From positions 6,448,001 to 6,512,000 of the forward strand of contig NZ_CP107960.1 in NCBI RefSeq assembly GCF_036077095.1: DNA of 64,000 nt, read 5' to 3'. The position numbers and the translations under genes are program-made. Within the stretch, counting starts at the first letter, position 1, and each line of letters begins with the position of its first letter. The DNA is from Streptomyces sp. NBC_00376 (lineage in GTDB: Bacteria > Actinomycetota > Actinomycetes > Streptomycetales > Streptomycetaceae). The notes under the pieces were generated by a model, which did not search any database, was not told the DNA's origin, and saw only the letters and a list, made by a program, of their open reading frames with translations. Positions 8,370 through 17,254 of this stretch are shown in pieces.

Positions 8370-11300
8370 GTGACCAAGCCGCCCTTCACGCACCTTCACG
8401 TCCACACCCAGTACTCGCTGCTGGACGGTGCCGCGCGGCTCAAGGACATGTTCGCTGCCTGCAACGAAATGGGCATGTCGCACATCGCGATGACCGACCA
8501 CGGCAACCTGCACGGGGCCTACGACTTCTTCCACTCGGCGAAGAAGGCGGGCGTCACCCCGATCATCGGCATCGAGGCGTACGTCGCCCCGGAGTCGCGC
8601 AAGCACAAGCGGAAGATCCAGTGGGGCCAGCCGCACCAGAAGCGCGACGACGTCTCGGGTTCGGGCGGTTACACCCACAAGACGATCTGGGCGGCGAACA
8701 GCACCGGGCTGCACAACCTCTTCAAGCTGTCCTCGGACGCGTACGCCGAGGGCTGGCTGCAGAAGTGGCCGCGCATGGACAAGGAGACCATCGCCCAGTG
8801 GTCCGAGGGCCTGATCGCGTCCACCGGCTGCCCCTCGGGCGAGGTGCAGACCCGGCTGCGGCTCGGCCAGTTCGACGAGGCGGTCCAGGCCGCCTCCGAC
8901 TACAAGGACATCTTCGGCGAGGGCAAGTACTTCCTGGAGCTGATGGACCACGGCATCGAGATCGAGCGCCGGGTCCGTGACGGGCTCCTCGAAATCGGCA
9001 AGAAGCTGAACATCCCGCCGCTGGTGACCAACGACTCGCACTACACCTACGCGCACGAGGCCACCGCGCACGACGCCCTGCTCTGCATCCAGACCGGCAA
9101 GAACCTCTCCGACCCGGACCGCTTCCGCTTCGACGGCACCGGCTACTACCTCAAGACGACCGACGAGATGTACGGCGTCGACTCCTCCGACGCCTGGCAG
9201 GAGGGCTGCGCCAACACCCTGCTGGTCGCGGAGCAGATCGACACCACCGGCATGTTCGAGAAGCGCGACCTGATGCCGAAGTTCGACATCCCGGACGGCT
9301 ACACGGAGATCACCTGGTTCCAGGAAGAGGTCCGCGTCGGGATGAACCGGCGCTTCCCGGGCGGTGTCCCCGAGGACCGGCAGAAGCAGGTCGAGTACGA
9401 GATGGACATCATCATCCAGATGGGGTTCCCGGGGTACTTCCTGGTCGTCGCCGACTTCATCATGTGGGCGAAGAACAACGGCATCGCGGTCGGCCCCGGC
9501 CGAGGCTCCGCCGCCGGTTCGATCGTGGCGTACGCGATGGGCATCACCGACCTCGACCCGATCGAGCACGGGCTGATCTTCGAGCGGTTCCTCAACCCCG
9601 AGCGCGTCTCCATGCCCGATGTCGACATCGACTTCGACGAGCGCCGGCGCGTCGAAGTGATCAGGTACGTGACGGAGAAGTACGGCGCCGACAAGGTCGC
9701 CATGATCGGCACGTACGGAAAGATCAAGGCGAAGAACGCCATCAAGGACTCCGCCCGGGTCCTCGGCTACCCGTACGCGATGGGCGACCGGCTCACCAAG
9801 GCCATGCCCGCCGACGTCCTCGGCAAGGGCATCGACCTCAACGGCATCACCGACCCCAAGCACCCGCGCTACAGCGAGGCGGGCGAGATCCGGGGGATGT
9901 ACGAGAACGAGCCGGACGTCAAGAAGGTCATCGACACCGCGAAGGGCGTCGAGGGCCTGGTCCGGCAGATGGGCGTGCACGCCGCCGGCGTCATCATGTC
10001 CAGCGAGCCGATCGTCGACCACGCCCCGATCTGGGTGCGGCACACCGACGGCGTCACCATCACGCAGTGGGACTACCCGCAGTGCGAGTCGCTCGGCCTG
10101 CTGAAGATGGACTTCCTCGGCCTGCGAAACCTCACCATCATGGACGACGCCGTGAAGATGGTGGAGTCCAACAAGGGCGTCAAGCTGGACCTGCTCGGCC
10201 TCCCGCTGGACGACCCCAAGACGTACGAGATGCTCTGCCGCGGTGACACGCTCGGCGTGTTCCAGTTCGACGGCGGCCCGATGCGCTCCCTGCTGCGCCA
10301 GATGCAGCCCGACAACTTCGAGGACATTTCCGCCGTCTCGGCCCTGTACCGGCCGGGCCCGATGGGAATGAACTCGCACACGAACTACGCCGAGCGCAAG
10401 AACGGCCGCCAGGAGATCACCCCGATCCACCCGGAGCTGGAGGAGCCCCTCAAGGAGGTCCTCGGCCTCACCTACGGCCTGATCGTGTACCAGGAGCAGG
10501 TGCAGAAGGCCGCCCAGATCGTCGCCGGCTACTCGCTCGGCGAGGCCGACATCCTGCGCCGCGTGATGGGCAAGAAGAAGCCCGAGGAGCTGGCGAAGAA
10601 CTTCGTCCTCTTCGAGGCGGGGGCCAAGGAGAAGGGCTTCTCCGACGCCGCGATCAAGGCCCTGTGGGACGTGCTGGTCCCCTTCGCCGGATACGCGTTC
10701 AACAAGGCGCACTCCTCCGCGTACGGCCTGGTCACCTACTGGACCGCGTACCTCAAGGCGAACTACCCCGCCGAGTACATGGCGGCGCTGCTGACCTCGG
10801 TCAAGGACGACAAGGACAAGTCGGCCGTCTACCTCAACGAGTGCCGCCGCATGGGCATCAAGGTGCTGCCGCCCAATGTGAACGAGTCCCTGTCGAACTT
10901 CGCCGCCCAGGGCGACGACGTGATCCTCTTCGGCCTCACCGCCGTGCGCAACGTCGGCCAGAACGTCGTCGACTCGATCATCCGGTGCCGCAAGGCGAAG
11001 GGGAAGTACAGCTCGTTCCCCGACTTCCTCGACAAGGTCGAAGCGGTCGTCTGCAACAAGCGCACCGTCGAATCGCTGATCAAGGCCGGCGCCTTCGACG
11101 AGATGGGCCACACCCGCAAGGGCCTGGTCGCCCACCACGAACCGATGATCGACAACGTGGTGCAGGTCAAGCGCAAGGAGGCCGAGGGCCAGTTCGACCT
11201 CTTCGGCGGCATGGGCGAGGAGGAGAGCGACGAGCCGGGCTTCGGGCTCGACGTGGAGTTCTCCGACATCGAGTGGGAGAAGTCCTACCTGCTGGCCCAG

Positions 11301-11909
11301 GAGCGCGAGATGCTCGGCCTGTACGTCTCCGACCACCCGCTCTTCGGCCTGGAACACGTGCTGTCCGACAAGGCCGACTCCTCGATCTCCCAGCTGACCG
11401 GCGGCGAGCACGCCGACGGCGCCATCGTCACCGTCGGCGGCATCATCTCCGGCCTCCAGCGCAAGATGACCAAGCAGGGCAACGCCTGGGCCATCGCCAC
11501 CGTCGAGGACCTGGCCGGTTCCATCGAGTGCATGTTCTTCCCGGCCACCTACCAGCTGGTCTCCACCCAGCTCGTCGAGGACACCGTCGTCTTCGTCAAG
11601 GGGCGCCTCGACAAGCGGGAGGACGTGCCCCGGCTGGTCGCCATGGAGATGCAGGTCCCCGACATCTCGTCGGCCGGCACCAACGCCCCCGTGGTCCTCA
11701 CCATCCCCACCGTCAAGATCACCCCGCCCATGGTCAGCCGCCTCGGCGAGGTCCTCAGCAGCCACCGGGGCGACACCGAGGTGCGGATCAAGCTCCAGGG
11801 CCCCCGCAAGACCACGGTGCTCCGGCTCGACCGGCACCGGGTCAAGCCCGACCCGGCGCTCTTCGGTGACCTGAAGGTGCTGCTCGGCCCGTCCTGCCTG
11901 GCCGGCTGA
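8370..11909 (+). CDS. dnaE: DNA polymerase III subunit alpha
   Basis: Replicative polymerase catalytic subunit of 1179 aa, the full length for a DnaE1-type enzyme. The PHP domain opens with FTHLHVHTQYSLLDGA at the N-terminus. The polymerase active-site acidic motif MPDVDIDFDERR lies near 412-423, with GRGSAAGS earlier near 375. The fingers and thumb include KAHSSAYGLVTYW near 779. A C-terminal OB-fold begins around 1005 (VTVGGIISGLQRK). The GTG start at 8370 has GGAGG about 9 nt upstream. It is a monocistronic gene with its own terminator at 11934-11970. It is not the error-prone DnaE2/ImuC type, which is usually near imuA/imuB, and none are seen here. Confidence 0.97.
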   Translation: MTKPPFTHLHVHTQYSLLDGAARLKDMFAACNEMGMSHIAMTDHGNLHGAYDFFHSAKKAGVTPIIGIEAYVAPESRKHKRKIQWGQPHQKRDDVSGSGGYTHKTIWAANSTGLHNLFKLSSDAYAEGWLQKWPRMDKETIAQWSEGLIASTGCPSGEVQTRLRLGQFDEAVQAASDYKDIFGEGKYFLELMDHGIEIERRVRDGLLEIGKKLNIPPLVTNDSHYTYAHEATAHDALLCIQTGKNLSDPDRFRFDGTGYYLKTTDEMYGVDSSDAWQEGCANTLLVAEQIDTTGMFEKRDLMPKFDIPDGYTEITWFQEEVRVGMNRRFPGGVPEDRQKQVEYEMDIIIQMGFPGYFLVVADFIMWAKNNGIAVGPGRGSAAGSIVAYAMGITDLDPIEHGLIFERFLNPERVSMPDVDIDFDERRRVEVIRYVTEKYGADKVAMIGTYGKIKAKNAIKDSARVLGYPYAMGDRLTKAMPADVLGKGIDLNGITDPKHPRYSEAGEIRGMYENEPDVKKVIDTAKGVEGLVRQMGVHAAGVIMSSEPIVDHAPIWVRHTDGVTITQWDYPQCESLGLLKMDFLGLRNLTIMDDAVKMVESNKGVKLDLLGLPLDDPKTYEMLCRGDTLGVFQFDGGPMRSLLRQMQPDNFEDISAVSALYRPGPMGMNSHTNYAERKNGRQEITPIHPELEEPLKEVLGLTYGLIVYQEQVQKAAQIVAGYSLGEADILRRVMGKKKPEELAKNFVLFEAGAKEKGFSDAAIKALWDVLVPFAGYAFNKAHSSAYGLVTYWTAYLKANYPAEYMAALLTSVKDDKDKSAVYLNECRRMGIKVLPPNVNESLSNFAAQGDDVILFGLTAVRNVGQNVVDSIIRCRKAKGKYSSFPDFLDKVEAVVCNKRTVESLIKAGAFDEMGHTRKGLVAHHEPMIDNVVQVKRKEAEGQFDLFGGMGEEESDEPGFGLDVEFSDIEWEKSYLLAQEREMLGLYVSDHPLFGLEHVLSDKADSSISQLTGGEHADGAIVTVGGIISGLQRKMTKQGNAWAIATVEDLAGSIECMFFPATYQLVSTQLVEDTVVFVKGRLDKREDVPRLVAMEMQVPDISSAGTNAPVVLTIPTVKITPPMVSRLGEVLSSHRGDTEVRIKLQGPRKTTVLRLDRHRVKPDPALFGDLKVLLGPSCLAG

Positions 11910-11933
11910 GCCGGCTCTCCCGCGCAAACGTAC

Positions 11934-11970
11934 GAGAGGGGCGCCCCGCGAAAGCGGGAGCGCCCCTCTC
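11934..11970 (+). terminator. dnaE terminator
   Basis: An 11 bp stem GAGAGGGGCGC with GCGCCCCTCTC extends through a one-base bulge into CCCGC-GAAA-GCGGG, a GNRA-type tetraloop. It lies 25 nt after the dnaE stop. Confidence 0.9.
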
Positions 11971-12008
11971 GGTCACCCGGCCGACGGCCGGACCGGAGAA
12001 GTCTCCGG

Positions 12009-12188
12009 TCAGTTGTGGCCGAAGCGCCGCTGGTGCTTACGGGCAACATCAGAAGGGCTGCCCTGGGCCTGCGACTGAGGCTGTATCTGAGACTCGTACG
12101 CGGTCGTCTTCGCCTCTTCCGCGCCGCGCTCCGTGCCGGACGCGCGGTTCTGCTGGCTGCCCTGCTTGCGGTTCTTGTTCTTGGCCAT
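12009..12188 (-). CDS. Small basic hydrophilic protein (59 aa)
   Basis: Short reading frame encoding a Lys/Arg/Gln-rich, Trp- and Cys-free protein that begins MAKNKNRKQGSQQNR and ends RKHQRRFGHN. AGGAGG precedes the ATG by 6 nt, a near-ideal ribosome binding site and the main reason to accept so short a gene. The composition resembles disordered nucleic-acid-associated or spore-type small proteins, but I cannot assign a function. It is convergent with dnaE, separated by the dnaE terminator, and divergent from the NYN-domain gene. Confidence 0.75.
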   Translation of the reverse strand: MAKNKNRKQGSQQNRASGTERGAEEAKTTAYESQIQPQSQAQGSPSDVARKHQRRFGHN

Positions 12189-12420
12189 GGTGTTCCTCCT
12201 ATGGGGACTCTCGGGGCCAGGACCGCGTTCAGATTCACATGCCGGGGCAACCCGTGCATTTTGGATCATTACCGTGCGTAGTGGGGTGCGGGGCACGTGG
12301 TTTCCCGGATCCGCCACGCCGATGATCGAGTTCCGGCCGTCAACCCCTGCGCGGTCGGGCAGACTCGAAGGAAACCCTTGGCAAAGACCGCACCCGAACT
12401 TCTGGAAGAGGGTGGATCGC

Positions 12421-13683
12421 GTGGACCGTTGCGTCGTCCTGGTGGACGCCGGCTACTTGCTGGGCGCAGCCGCGAGCCTGCTGGCAGGAGAACCGGCCCG
12501 TTCCCGCATCACGGTCGACCACGCGGCCCTCATCCGGGGCCTGCGCGAGCGGGCCGAGGCCGATACGGAGCAGCCGCTGCTGCGGATCTACTGGTTCGAC
12601 GGCGCCCCCGACCGGGTGCCGCAGCCCGAGCACCGCAGGCTGCGCGTGATGCCCCGGGTCACCGTCCGGCTCGGTGCCCTGACCCGCAGCGACGGACGCT
12701 GGGCCCAGAAGGGCGTCGACGCCGCGATGCACGCCGAGCTCACCGAGCTGGCCAGGAACCGGGCCTGCTCCGACGTGGTGCTGGTGACCGGCGACGGCGA
12801 TCTGCTGCCCGGTCTGATGTCCGCCAAGGAACACGGCGTCGCCGTCCACCTGTGGGCCGTCCAGGCCGCCGACGGCGACTACAACCAGTCCGAGGATCTG
12901 GTCGCCGAGGCCGACGAGCGAAGGGTGCTCGACCGGGCCTGGATCACCCAGGCGGTACGTGCCAAGGAGACCGGCGGCGTCTGCGCCCCGCCCCCCGTGC
13001 CCCGCCCGGAGATCGCCGCGATCCTCTCCGCGCCGCTTCCCGAGGCCGCCCTCGCCGCCTCCGCCGAGCGAGCCTCGGAGGCCCAGGCGGCGGCCGCCGC
13101 GGCACCGCCCGAGGAGAGCACCGCCACCGACCGCCCCGTGCCCGGCGGCCGGGGCGTCCCCACCCCCAAGGACCTGGCAGGCAGCCTGCGCGGCCCCGGT
13201 GCCCAGCCCGACCGGCACCTCCCGCAGCCGTCGCCCGCCGGCGCGACCCTGCGCTGGTCCTCCGACAAGAGCTGGGCGGAGCGCGGCGGACCGCTGGGCG
13301 AGCCCGCCGAGACCGCCTCGCTGCCGACACTGGCCCAGCTCACCAGCGCCGAGCAGCGCTGGGCGGACCGCGAGGAGGACATCACCACCGTCGGCGGTGA
13401 CCCGTTCGAGGTGGGCCAGGTCTTCGCCCGTCGCTGGATGGAGCGACTCCCGGAGACCGTCCATCTGCAGAAGCTGTCGACCATGTACCCGCGCATCCCG
13501 CACCGCATCGACGGCGAGCTGCTGCGCTACGCCGCCCGGTTCGGCCTGCTCGCCCACAAGGACGACCAGATCGACGAGCACGACCGCTACGCGATCCGGG
13601 CGGGATTCTGGCGGGAGATCGACGTACGGGCGGCGGCCGAGCACACCCCCGCGGCGGAGCGGACGAGCCCGTCCGCCGACTGA
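12421..13683 (+). CDS. NYN-domain (PIN-like) putative nuclease
   Basis: Protein of 420 aa with an N-terminal NYN domain. It begins MDRCVVLVDAGYLLG with the first acidic residue of the PIN-like site. It continues with KGVDAAMHAELTELA near 98 and DVVLVTGDGDLLPGL near 120, the usual NYN acidic cluster. A Pro/Ala-rich linker follows (about 190-320). The C-terminal segment (about 320-405, DPFEVGQVFARRW...IDGELLRYAARFG) looks like a winged-helix or LOTUS-like RNA-binding module. Together these suggest RNA processing or decay. GTG 12421 is chosen over the in-frame GTG 12412, because GGAAGAGG sits about 9 nt upstream of the former and only 1 nt upstream of the latter. Confidence 0.83.
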   Translation: MDRCVVLVDAGYLLGAAASLLAGEPARSRITVDHAALIRGLRERAEADTEQPLLRIYWFDGAPDRVPQPEHRRLRVMPRVTVRLGALTRSDGRWAQKGVDAAMHAELTELARNRACSDVVLVTGDGDLLPGLMSAKEHGVAVHLWAVQAADGDYNQSEDLVAEADERRVLDRAWITQAVRAKETGGVCAPPPVPRPEIAAILSAPLPEAALAASAERASEAQAAAAAAPPEESTATDRPVPGGRGVPTPKDLAGSLRGPGAQPDRHLPQPSPAGATLRWSSDKSWAERGGPLGEPAETASLPTLAQLTSAEQRWADREEDITTVGGDPFEVGQVFARRWMERLPETVHLQKLSTMYPRIPHRIDGELLRYAARFGLLAHKDDQIDEHDRYAIRAGFWREIDVRAAAEHTPAAERTSPSAD

Positions 13684-13705
13684 CGGCGGAGCGGGGTCAC
13701 GGGCG

Positions 13706-13770
13706 GGCGACCCGGCCACCGGTCGCCGCGCCGGAGCCCGGCCGGCGTGGCCCCGGGCGCAATCCGGGGC
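13706..13770 (+). terminator. Two consecutive hairpins between the NYN gene and the ABC transporter
   Basis: GGCGACC (13706-13712) pairs with GGTCGCC (13721-13727), and GCCCCGG (13750-13756) pairs with CCGGGGC (13764-13770). Both are perfect 7 bp stems after the NYN stop, a likely terminator region ahead of the ABC operon promoter. Confidence 0.5.
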
Positions 13771-13795
13771 ATCCGACCCCGTACCCTCGTACCTC

Positions 13796-14812
13796 GTGAG
13801 TACGGGCACAGCACAGGCGCAGCCGGCGACCGGGACCGTGTGCGCGGTGCGTGATCTGGTCAAGACCTATCCCGCAGCCCGCGGCCGCCGCGGCACCCCC
13901 GCCACACCCGAGGTGCGTGCCACCGACGGGATCAGCCTGGACGTGCGGCGCGGCGAGATCTTCGGCCTCCTCGGCCCCAACGGCGCCGGGAAATCCACCC
14001 TGGTACGGCAGCTCACCGGGCTGATGCGCCCCGACTCCGGCAGTGTCACCGTGCTGGGCCACGACCTCGTACGCCACCCGGAGCGCGCCTCCCGGCTGAT
14101 CGGCTACCTCGGGCAGGAGTCCACCGCTCTCGACGAGCTGACCGTCTCGCTCGCCGCCGAGACCACCGGGCGGCTGCGCGGCCTCGCCGCGGCCGACGCC
14201 CGCGCCGAACGTGACGCCGTACTCGGTGAACTCGGCCTCACCGAGATCGCGGGACGCCCCCTGAAGAAGCTCTCCGGCGGGCAGCGGCGGCTCGCCTGCT
14301 TCGCCGCCGCGCTGGTCGGCGAGCGGCCGGTGCTGCTGCTGGACGAGCCGACGACCGGCATGGACCCCGTCGCCAGGCGCGCCGTCTGGGCCGCCGTGGA
14401 CCGGCGCCGGGCCGAGCGCGGTACGACGGTGCTGCTCGTCACCCACAACGTCATCGAGGCCGAGACCGTCCTCGACCGGGTCGCCGTGATCGAACACGGC
14501 AAGGTCATAGCCTGCGACACGCCGACCGGGCTCAAGGAACGCGTCGCGGGCGAGGTCCGGGTCGAGCTGGTGTGGCGCGAGCGGGCGCCCCTGGACGTGC
14601 CCGAGGTGGCCGCGCTGCGCTGCTCGGCCCAGGAGTCCGGGCGGCGCTGGGTGCTGCGGCTCGGTCCCGACGAGGCGCGGGCGGCGGTCGCCGCGGTGAC
14701 CGGCGGCGCGGCCTTCGCCGCACTCGACGACTTCACGCTGGCGACGCCCAGCCTGGAGGACGTCTATCTCGCGCTCGGCGGGGACGCGACCAAGGGGTTG
14801 GTGAAGTCATGA
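13796..14812 (+). CDS. ABC transporter ATP-binding protein (DrrA-like)
   Basis: ATPase subunit of 338 aa for a two-component exporter. Walker A GPNGAGKST lies at about 61-69, Q-loop GQE near 108, signature LSGGQ near 160, Walker B LLLDEP near 180 and switch His in VTHN near 222. The roughly 100-residue C-terminal extension is typical of DrrA/CcmA-type drug or lipid exporters. The N-terminal 15 residues precede the ABC domain. The GTG at 13796 has TACCCT about 8 nt ahead and no Shine-Dalgarno, so a leaderless start is possible. The permease gene begins 86 bp after the stop. Confidence 0.9.
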   Translation: MSTGTAQAQPATGTVCAVRDLVKTYPAARGRRGTPATPEVRATDGISLDVRRGEIFGLLGPNGAGKSTLVRQLTGLMRPDSGSVTVLGHDLVRHPERASRLIGYLGQESTALDELTVSLAAETTGRLRGLAAADARAERDAVLGELGLTEIAGRPLKKLSGGQRRLACFAAALVGERPVLLLDEPTTGMDPVARRAVWAAVDRRRAERGTTVLLVTHNVIEAETVLDRVAVIEHGKVIACDTPTGLKERVAGEVRVELVWRERAPLDVPEVAALRCSAQESGRRWVLRLGPDEARAAVAAVTGGAAFAALDDFTLATPSLEDVYLALGGDATKGLVKS

Positions 14813-14897
14813 CGGGGGCCGACGGGGTGGCCGGGGTCAGTGGGACGACCGGGTGCGGGTGCGTGGCCGGGCAGGGAACGAACAGGAGCAGCGCCAG

Positions 14898-15755
14898 GTG
14901 ACGAGCATCGTTCCCGCGCACGCGGTGACCGGACCCGTCCCGGCCACGGAGGACGGTCCTGGCGACGGCCTCGACGGCTTCGACGGCGAGGGGGCGGCGC
15001 CCGCGCCGCTCGCCCCGAGCGCCCGGCTGTTCCCCTCGCTCGCGGCGGTCTACCGCGCCCAGCTGTCCAGGGCCAGGGTCGCCCGTATCCCGCTGCTCTT
15101 CGTCGCGACCTTCCAGTCGGTCGGGATCATGGTGCTGATGCGCGGGGTGGTCGACGGCGGCTCCGAGGCGCGGGCCGTCGTCGCCGGCTCCAGCGTCCTC
15201 GTCGTGGCCTTCGTCGCGCTCAATCTCCTCGCCCAGTACTTCGGGCAGCTGCGGGCCGGCGGCGGGCTCGACCACTACGCGACCCTGCCGGTGCCGCCCG
15301 CCTCGGTGGTGCTCGGTGCGGCCGGGGCGTACGCCTCCTTCACCGTGCCCGGCACGATCGTCACGGCGGTGGCCGGCAGCGTGATGTTCGGGCTGCCGCT
15401 GACGCATCTGTGGGTGCTCGTCGCGGTCATCCCGCTCTCCGGGGCGGCGCTCTCCGGGCTGGGCGCGGCACTGGGGCTGCTCGCGCCCCGGCAGGAGCTG
15501 GCCACGCTCCTCGGCCAGCTGGGCATGTCGGCGGCGCTGCTGCTCGGTGTGCTCCCCGCGGACCGGCTGCCGACGCCGGTCGGCTGGGCGCGCGATCTGC
15601 TGCCCTCGACCTATGGCGTCGAGGCGCTGGCCCGGTCCTTCGACGCCCACCCGGACTGGGCGGTAGTCGTGCTGGACCTCGCCGTCTGTGCCGTGGTCGG
15701 CGTGCTCTCGCTGGCCGTGGCGACGTGGGCGTACCGCAGGGCAGCGGTCCGGTGA
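14898..15755 (+). CDS. ABC transporter permease (ABC-2 type)
   Basis: Membrane subunit of 285 aa, partner of the ATPase immediately upstream. After a hydrophilic N-terminus (1-50), six hydrophobic segments can be placed near 60-80, 95-115, 140-165, 175-200, 205-225 and 260-278. This is the ABC-2 layout of DrrB-like exporters. The GTG at 14898 follows AGGAG with a 10 nt spacer; the longer open frame to 14853 lacks such a site. The transported substrate cannot be read from the sequence. Confidence 0.86.
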   Translation: MTSIVPAHAVTGPVPATEDGPGDGLDGFDGEGAAPAPLAPSARLFPSLAAVYRAQLSRARVARIPLLFVATFQSVGIMVLMRGVVDGGSEARAVVAGSSVLVVAFVALNLLAQYFGQLRAGGGLDHYATLPVPPASVVLGAAGAYASFTVPGTIVTAVAGSVMFGLPLTHLWVLVAVIPLSGAALSGLGAALGLLAPRQELATLLGQLGMSAALLLGVLPADRLPTPVGWARDLLPSTYGVEALARSFDAHPDWAVVVLDLAVCAVVGVLSLAVATWAYRRAAVR

Positions 15756-15789
15756 GGCGCGGCGCGGGGGCGCCTGGCACGATGGCACG

Positions 15790-16515
15790 GTGACCGCACC
15801 TCTGACGCCGCCTCACCAGCCCTCGTCCAACGATCCCTGGCAGACCCCGCCGAACTGGGGTGGCCCGGGGGGCTCGCACCTGATCGGTGCGCACCAGCCG
15901 GGAGGGCTGCCGGGAGCGCCCGAGGAGAAGGCTCTCGCGCCGGAACTGCGCAGGGCCGCGGTCGTCGCCGCTCTGGTGACCGTCTCGGGCGTCGCGCTCG
16001 GGCTCCTCTGGCTGTGGCTGGCGCCGAGGGTTCCGCTGATCTCCGACAGCACCGCCGTCTTCCTGAGCGACAGCGAGGGCGAGGAGGCGATCGGCGCCGA
16101 CGGTACGTTCGTGCTGCTGGCCCTGGCCTTCGGGGCGGTCTCCGCGGCGCTGGTCTTCTGGTTCCAGCGGCGCGGCGGGATCGCCCTGGTGGTGGGGCTC
16201 GCGCTGGGCGGGCTGCTCGGTTCGCTGCTGGCCTGGCGGCTGGGGGTGTGGCTCGGGCCGACGCAGGACGTGGTCGCGCACGCGCGGGCGGTCGGCAAGG
16301 GCGTGGTCTTCGACGCGCCGCTCCAGCTGCGGGCGAAGGGGGCGCTGCTGGCGTGGCCGCTGGGGGCGATGGCGGTGCATCTCGGGTTGACCGCGATGTT
16401 CGGGCCGCGGGATCCGGAGCCGGAGTGGGGGGTGTTTCCGGGTTCTCCGGGCGCTCCGGGCGCTCCGGGCGCTCCGGGTGCGCCGGGTTCCCCGGAGGCG
16501 TCGGCGCAGTCGTAG
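15790..16515 (+). CDS. DUF2567-type membrane protein with a Gly-x-Pro tail
   Basis: Protein of 241 aa with a Pro-rich cytoplasmic N-terminus (1-50) and four hydrophobic segments near 58-80, 105-125, 130-152 and 180-200. This fits the actinobacterial DUF2567 family. The C-terminus ends in a collagen-like G-x-P run (GSP, GAP x4, GSP). The GTG at 15790 is preceded by CACGAT with exactly 6 nt between, and no Shine-Dalgarno, suggesting leaderless expression. It follows the ABC permease by 34 bp and could be read through from it. Confidence 0.7.
   Translation: MTAPLTPPHQPSSNDPWQTPPNWGGPGGSHLIGAHQPGGLPGAPEEKALAPELRRAAVVAALVTVSGVALGLLWLWLAPRVPLISDSTAVFLSDSEGEEAIGADGTFVLLALAFGAVSAALVFWFQRRGGIALVVGLALGGLLGSLLAWRLGVWLGPTQDVVAHARAVGKGVVFDAPLQLRAKGALLAWPLGAMAVHLGLTAMFGPRDPEPEWGVFPGSPGAPGAPGAPGAPGSPEASAQS
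16441..16494. repeat. 9 bp in-frame tandem repeat encoding Gly-x-Pro
   Basis: Six 9 bp units, three of them identical (GGCGCTCCG), encode GSP-GAP-GAP-GAP-GAP-GSP at the end of the DUF2567 protein. Copy number could vary in frame between strains. Confidence 0.9.
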
Positions 16516-16538
16516 GTGTGCGGGTGCGGGTGGGTGGG

Positions 16539-16680
16539 CCGCTGCGCGGGGCTCGTCCCCTACCCGCCCCTTCCCGGAACCGGGGCTCTGCCCCGGACCC
16601 CGGTCCTCGACCGCCGGACGGGCTGGAATGGGCTCGGGTGGGCTGATATGGGCGCGGGTGGCTGAAACAGGCGCGGACGG
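16539..16680. repeat. Streptomyces-type intergenic repeat block
   Basis: The block starts with a C-rich stretch and a perfect 7 bp hairpin, CCGGGGC-TCT-GCCCCGG (16580-16596). It continues into three degenerate 20 bp units starting at 16621, 16641 and 16661; the first two are the most similar (GGCTGGAATGGGC and GGCTGATATGGGC). I recall closely similar 'GGGGCTCCGCCCC...CCGGACGGGCTG' spacers between many Streptomyces genes. It lies between convergent genes and may also terminate transcription. Confidence 0.65.
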
Positions 16681-16711
16681 GGCGAGCGGTGCCGGACGGG
16701 CCGGAACGGGG

Positions 16712-17218
16712 TCAGTCGTCCCGGCCGATCTCCGCGAACACCGCCCCCGTCAGTGACGCCAGATCCGTCGGGGAGAGTTCGACCTCCAGGCCCCGGCGGC
16801 CCGCCGAGACGCAGATCGTCTCGTGGGACCGTGCCGACGCGTCCAGTACCGTACGCAGCCGCTTCCGCTGGCCCAGCGGGGAGATGCCGCCCCTCACGTA
16901 GCCGGTGGTGCGTTCGGCGGCCGCCGGGTCGGCCATGGTGGCCCGCTTGCCGCCCACCGAGGCGGCCAGGGCCTTGAGGTCCAGTGAGCCGGCCACCGGG
17001 ACGACCGCCACGGTCAGCGTGCCGTCGACGTCCGCGACCAGGGTCTTGAAGACCCGGTCGGGGGAGACGCCCAGTGCCTCGGCCGCCTCCTCGCCGTAGG
17101 AGGCCGAGGCCGGGTCGTGGTCGTAGGAGTGGATGGTGAACGCCGTGCCGGACGCGGTCAGGGCGACCGTTGCCGGGGTGCCGCCGGACTGTTGCTGCTT
17201 CTTGGGCTTCTTCGCCAC
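16712..17218 (-). CDS. ybaK: YbaK-type Cys-tRNA(Pro) deacylase
   Basis: Editing enzyme of 168 aa that hydrolyses Cys mischarged on tRNA-Pro in trans. It has the YbaK/ProX fold landmarks: YGEEAAEALGVSPDRVFKTLVA (the Lys after VF near residue 59 matches the conserved catalytic-pocket Lys of YbaK) and YVRGGISPLGQRK near 107-120. Residues 1-15 are a Lys/Gln-rich extension. The YbaK/EbsC subfamily is preferred over Ala-specific ProXp-ala on overall pattern. The start ATG 17218 is followed upstream by the LON-domain gene, which ends 36 bp away on the same strand. Confidence 0.88.
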   Translation of the reverse strand: MAKKPKKQQQSGGTPATVALTASGTAFTIHSYDHDPASASYGEEAAEALGVSPDRVFKTLVADVDGTLTVAVVPVAGSLDLKALAASVGGKRATMADPAAAERTTGYVRGGISPLGQRKRLRTVLDASARSHETICVSAGRRGLEVELSPTDLASLTGAVFAEIGRDD

Positions 17219-17254
17219 GGGGAGCGGTCCTCGGTCGATCGGTCGGTCTTCGGA

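Noticed and set aside
7896..11927. Minus-strand open frame of 1343 codons opposite dnaE
   Set aside because: Shadow of dnaE codon bias in GC-rich DNA. Its low-complexity Val/Leu/Gly/Asp/His composition matches no protein family, and dnaE is unmistakable on the other strand.
13796..16515. Part of a secondary-metabolite cluster, suggested by the DrrA/DrrB-like exporter pair
   Set aside because: No biosynthetic, regulatory or resistance gene adjoins it. Neighbours are housekeeping genes, so a general lipid or drug exporter is more likely.
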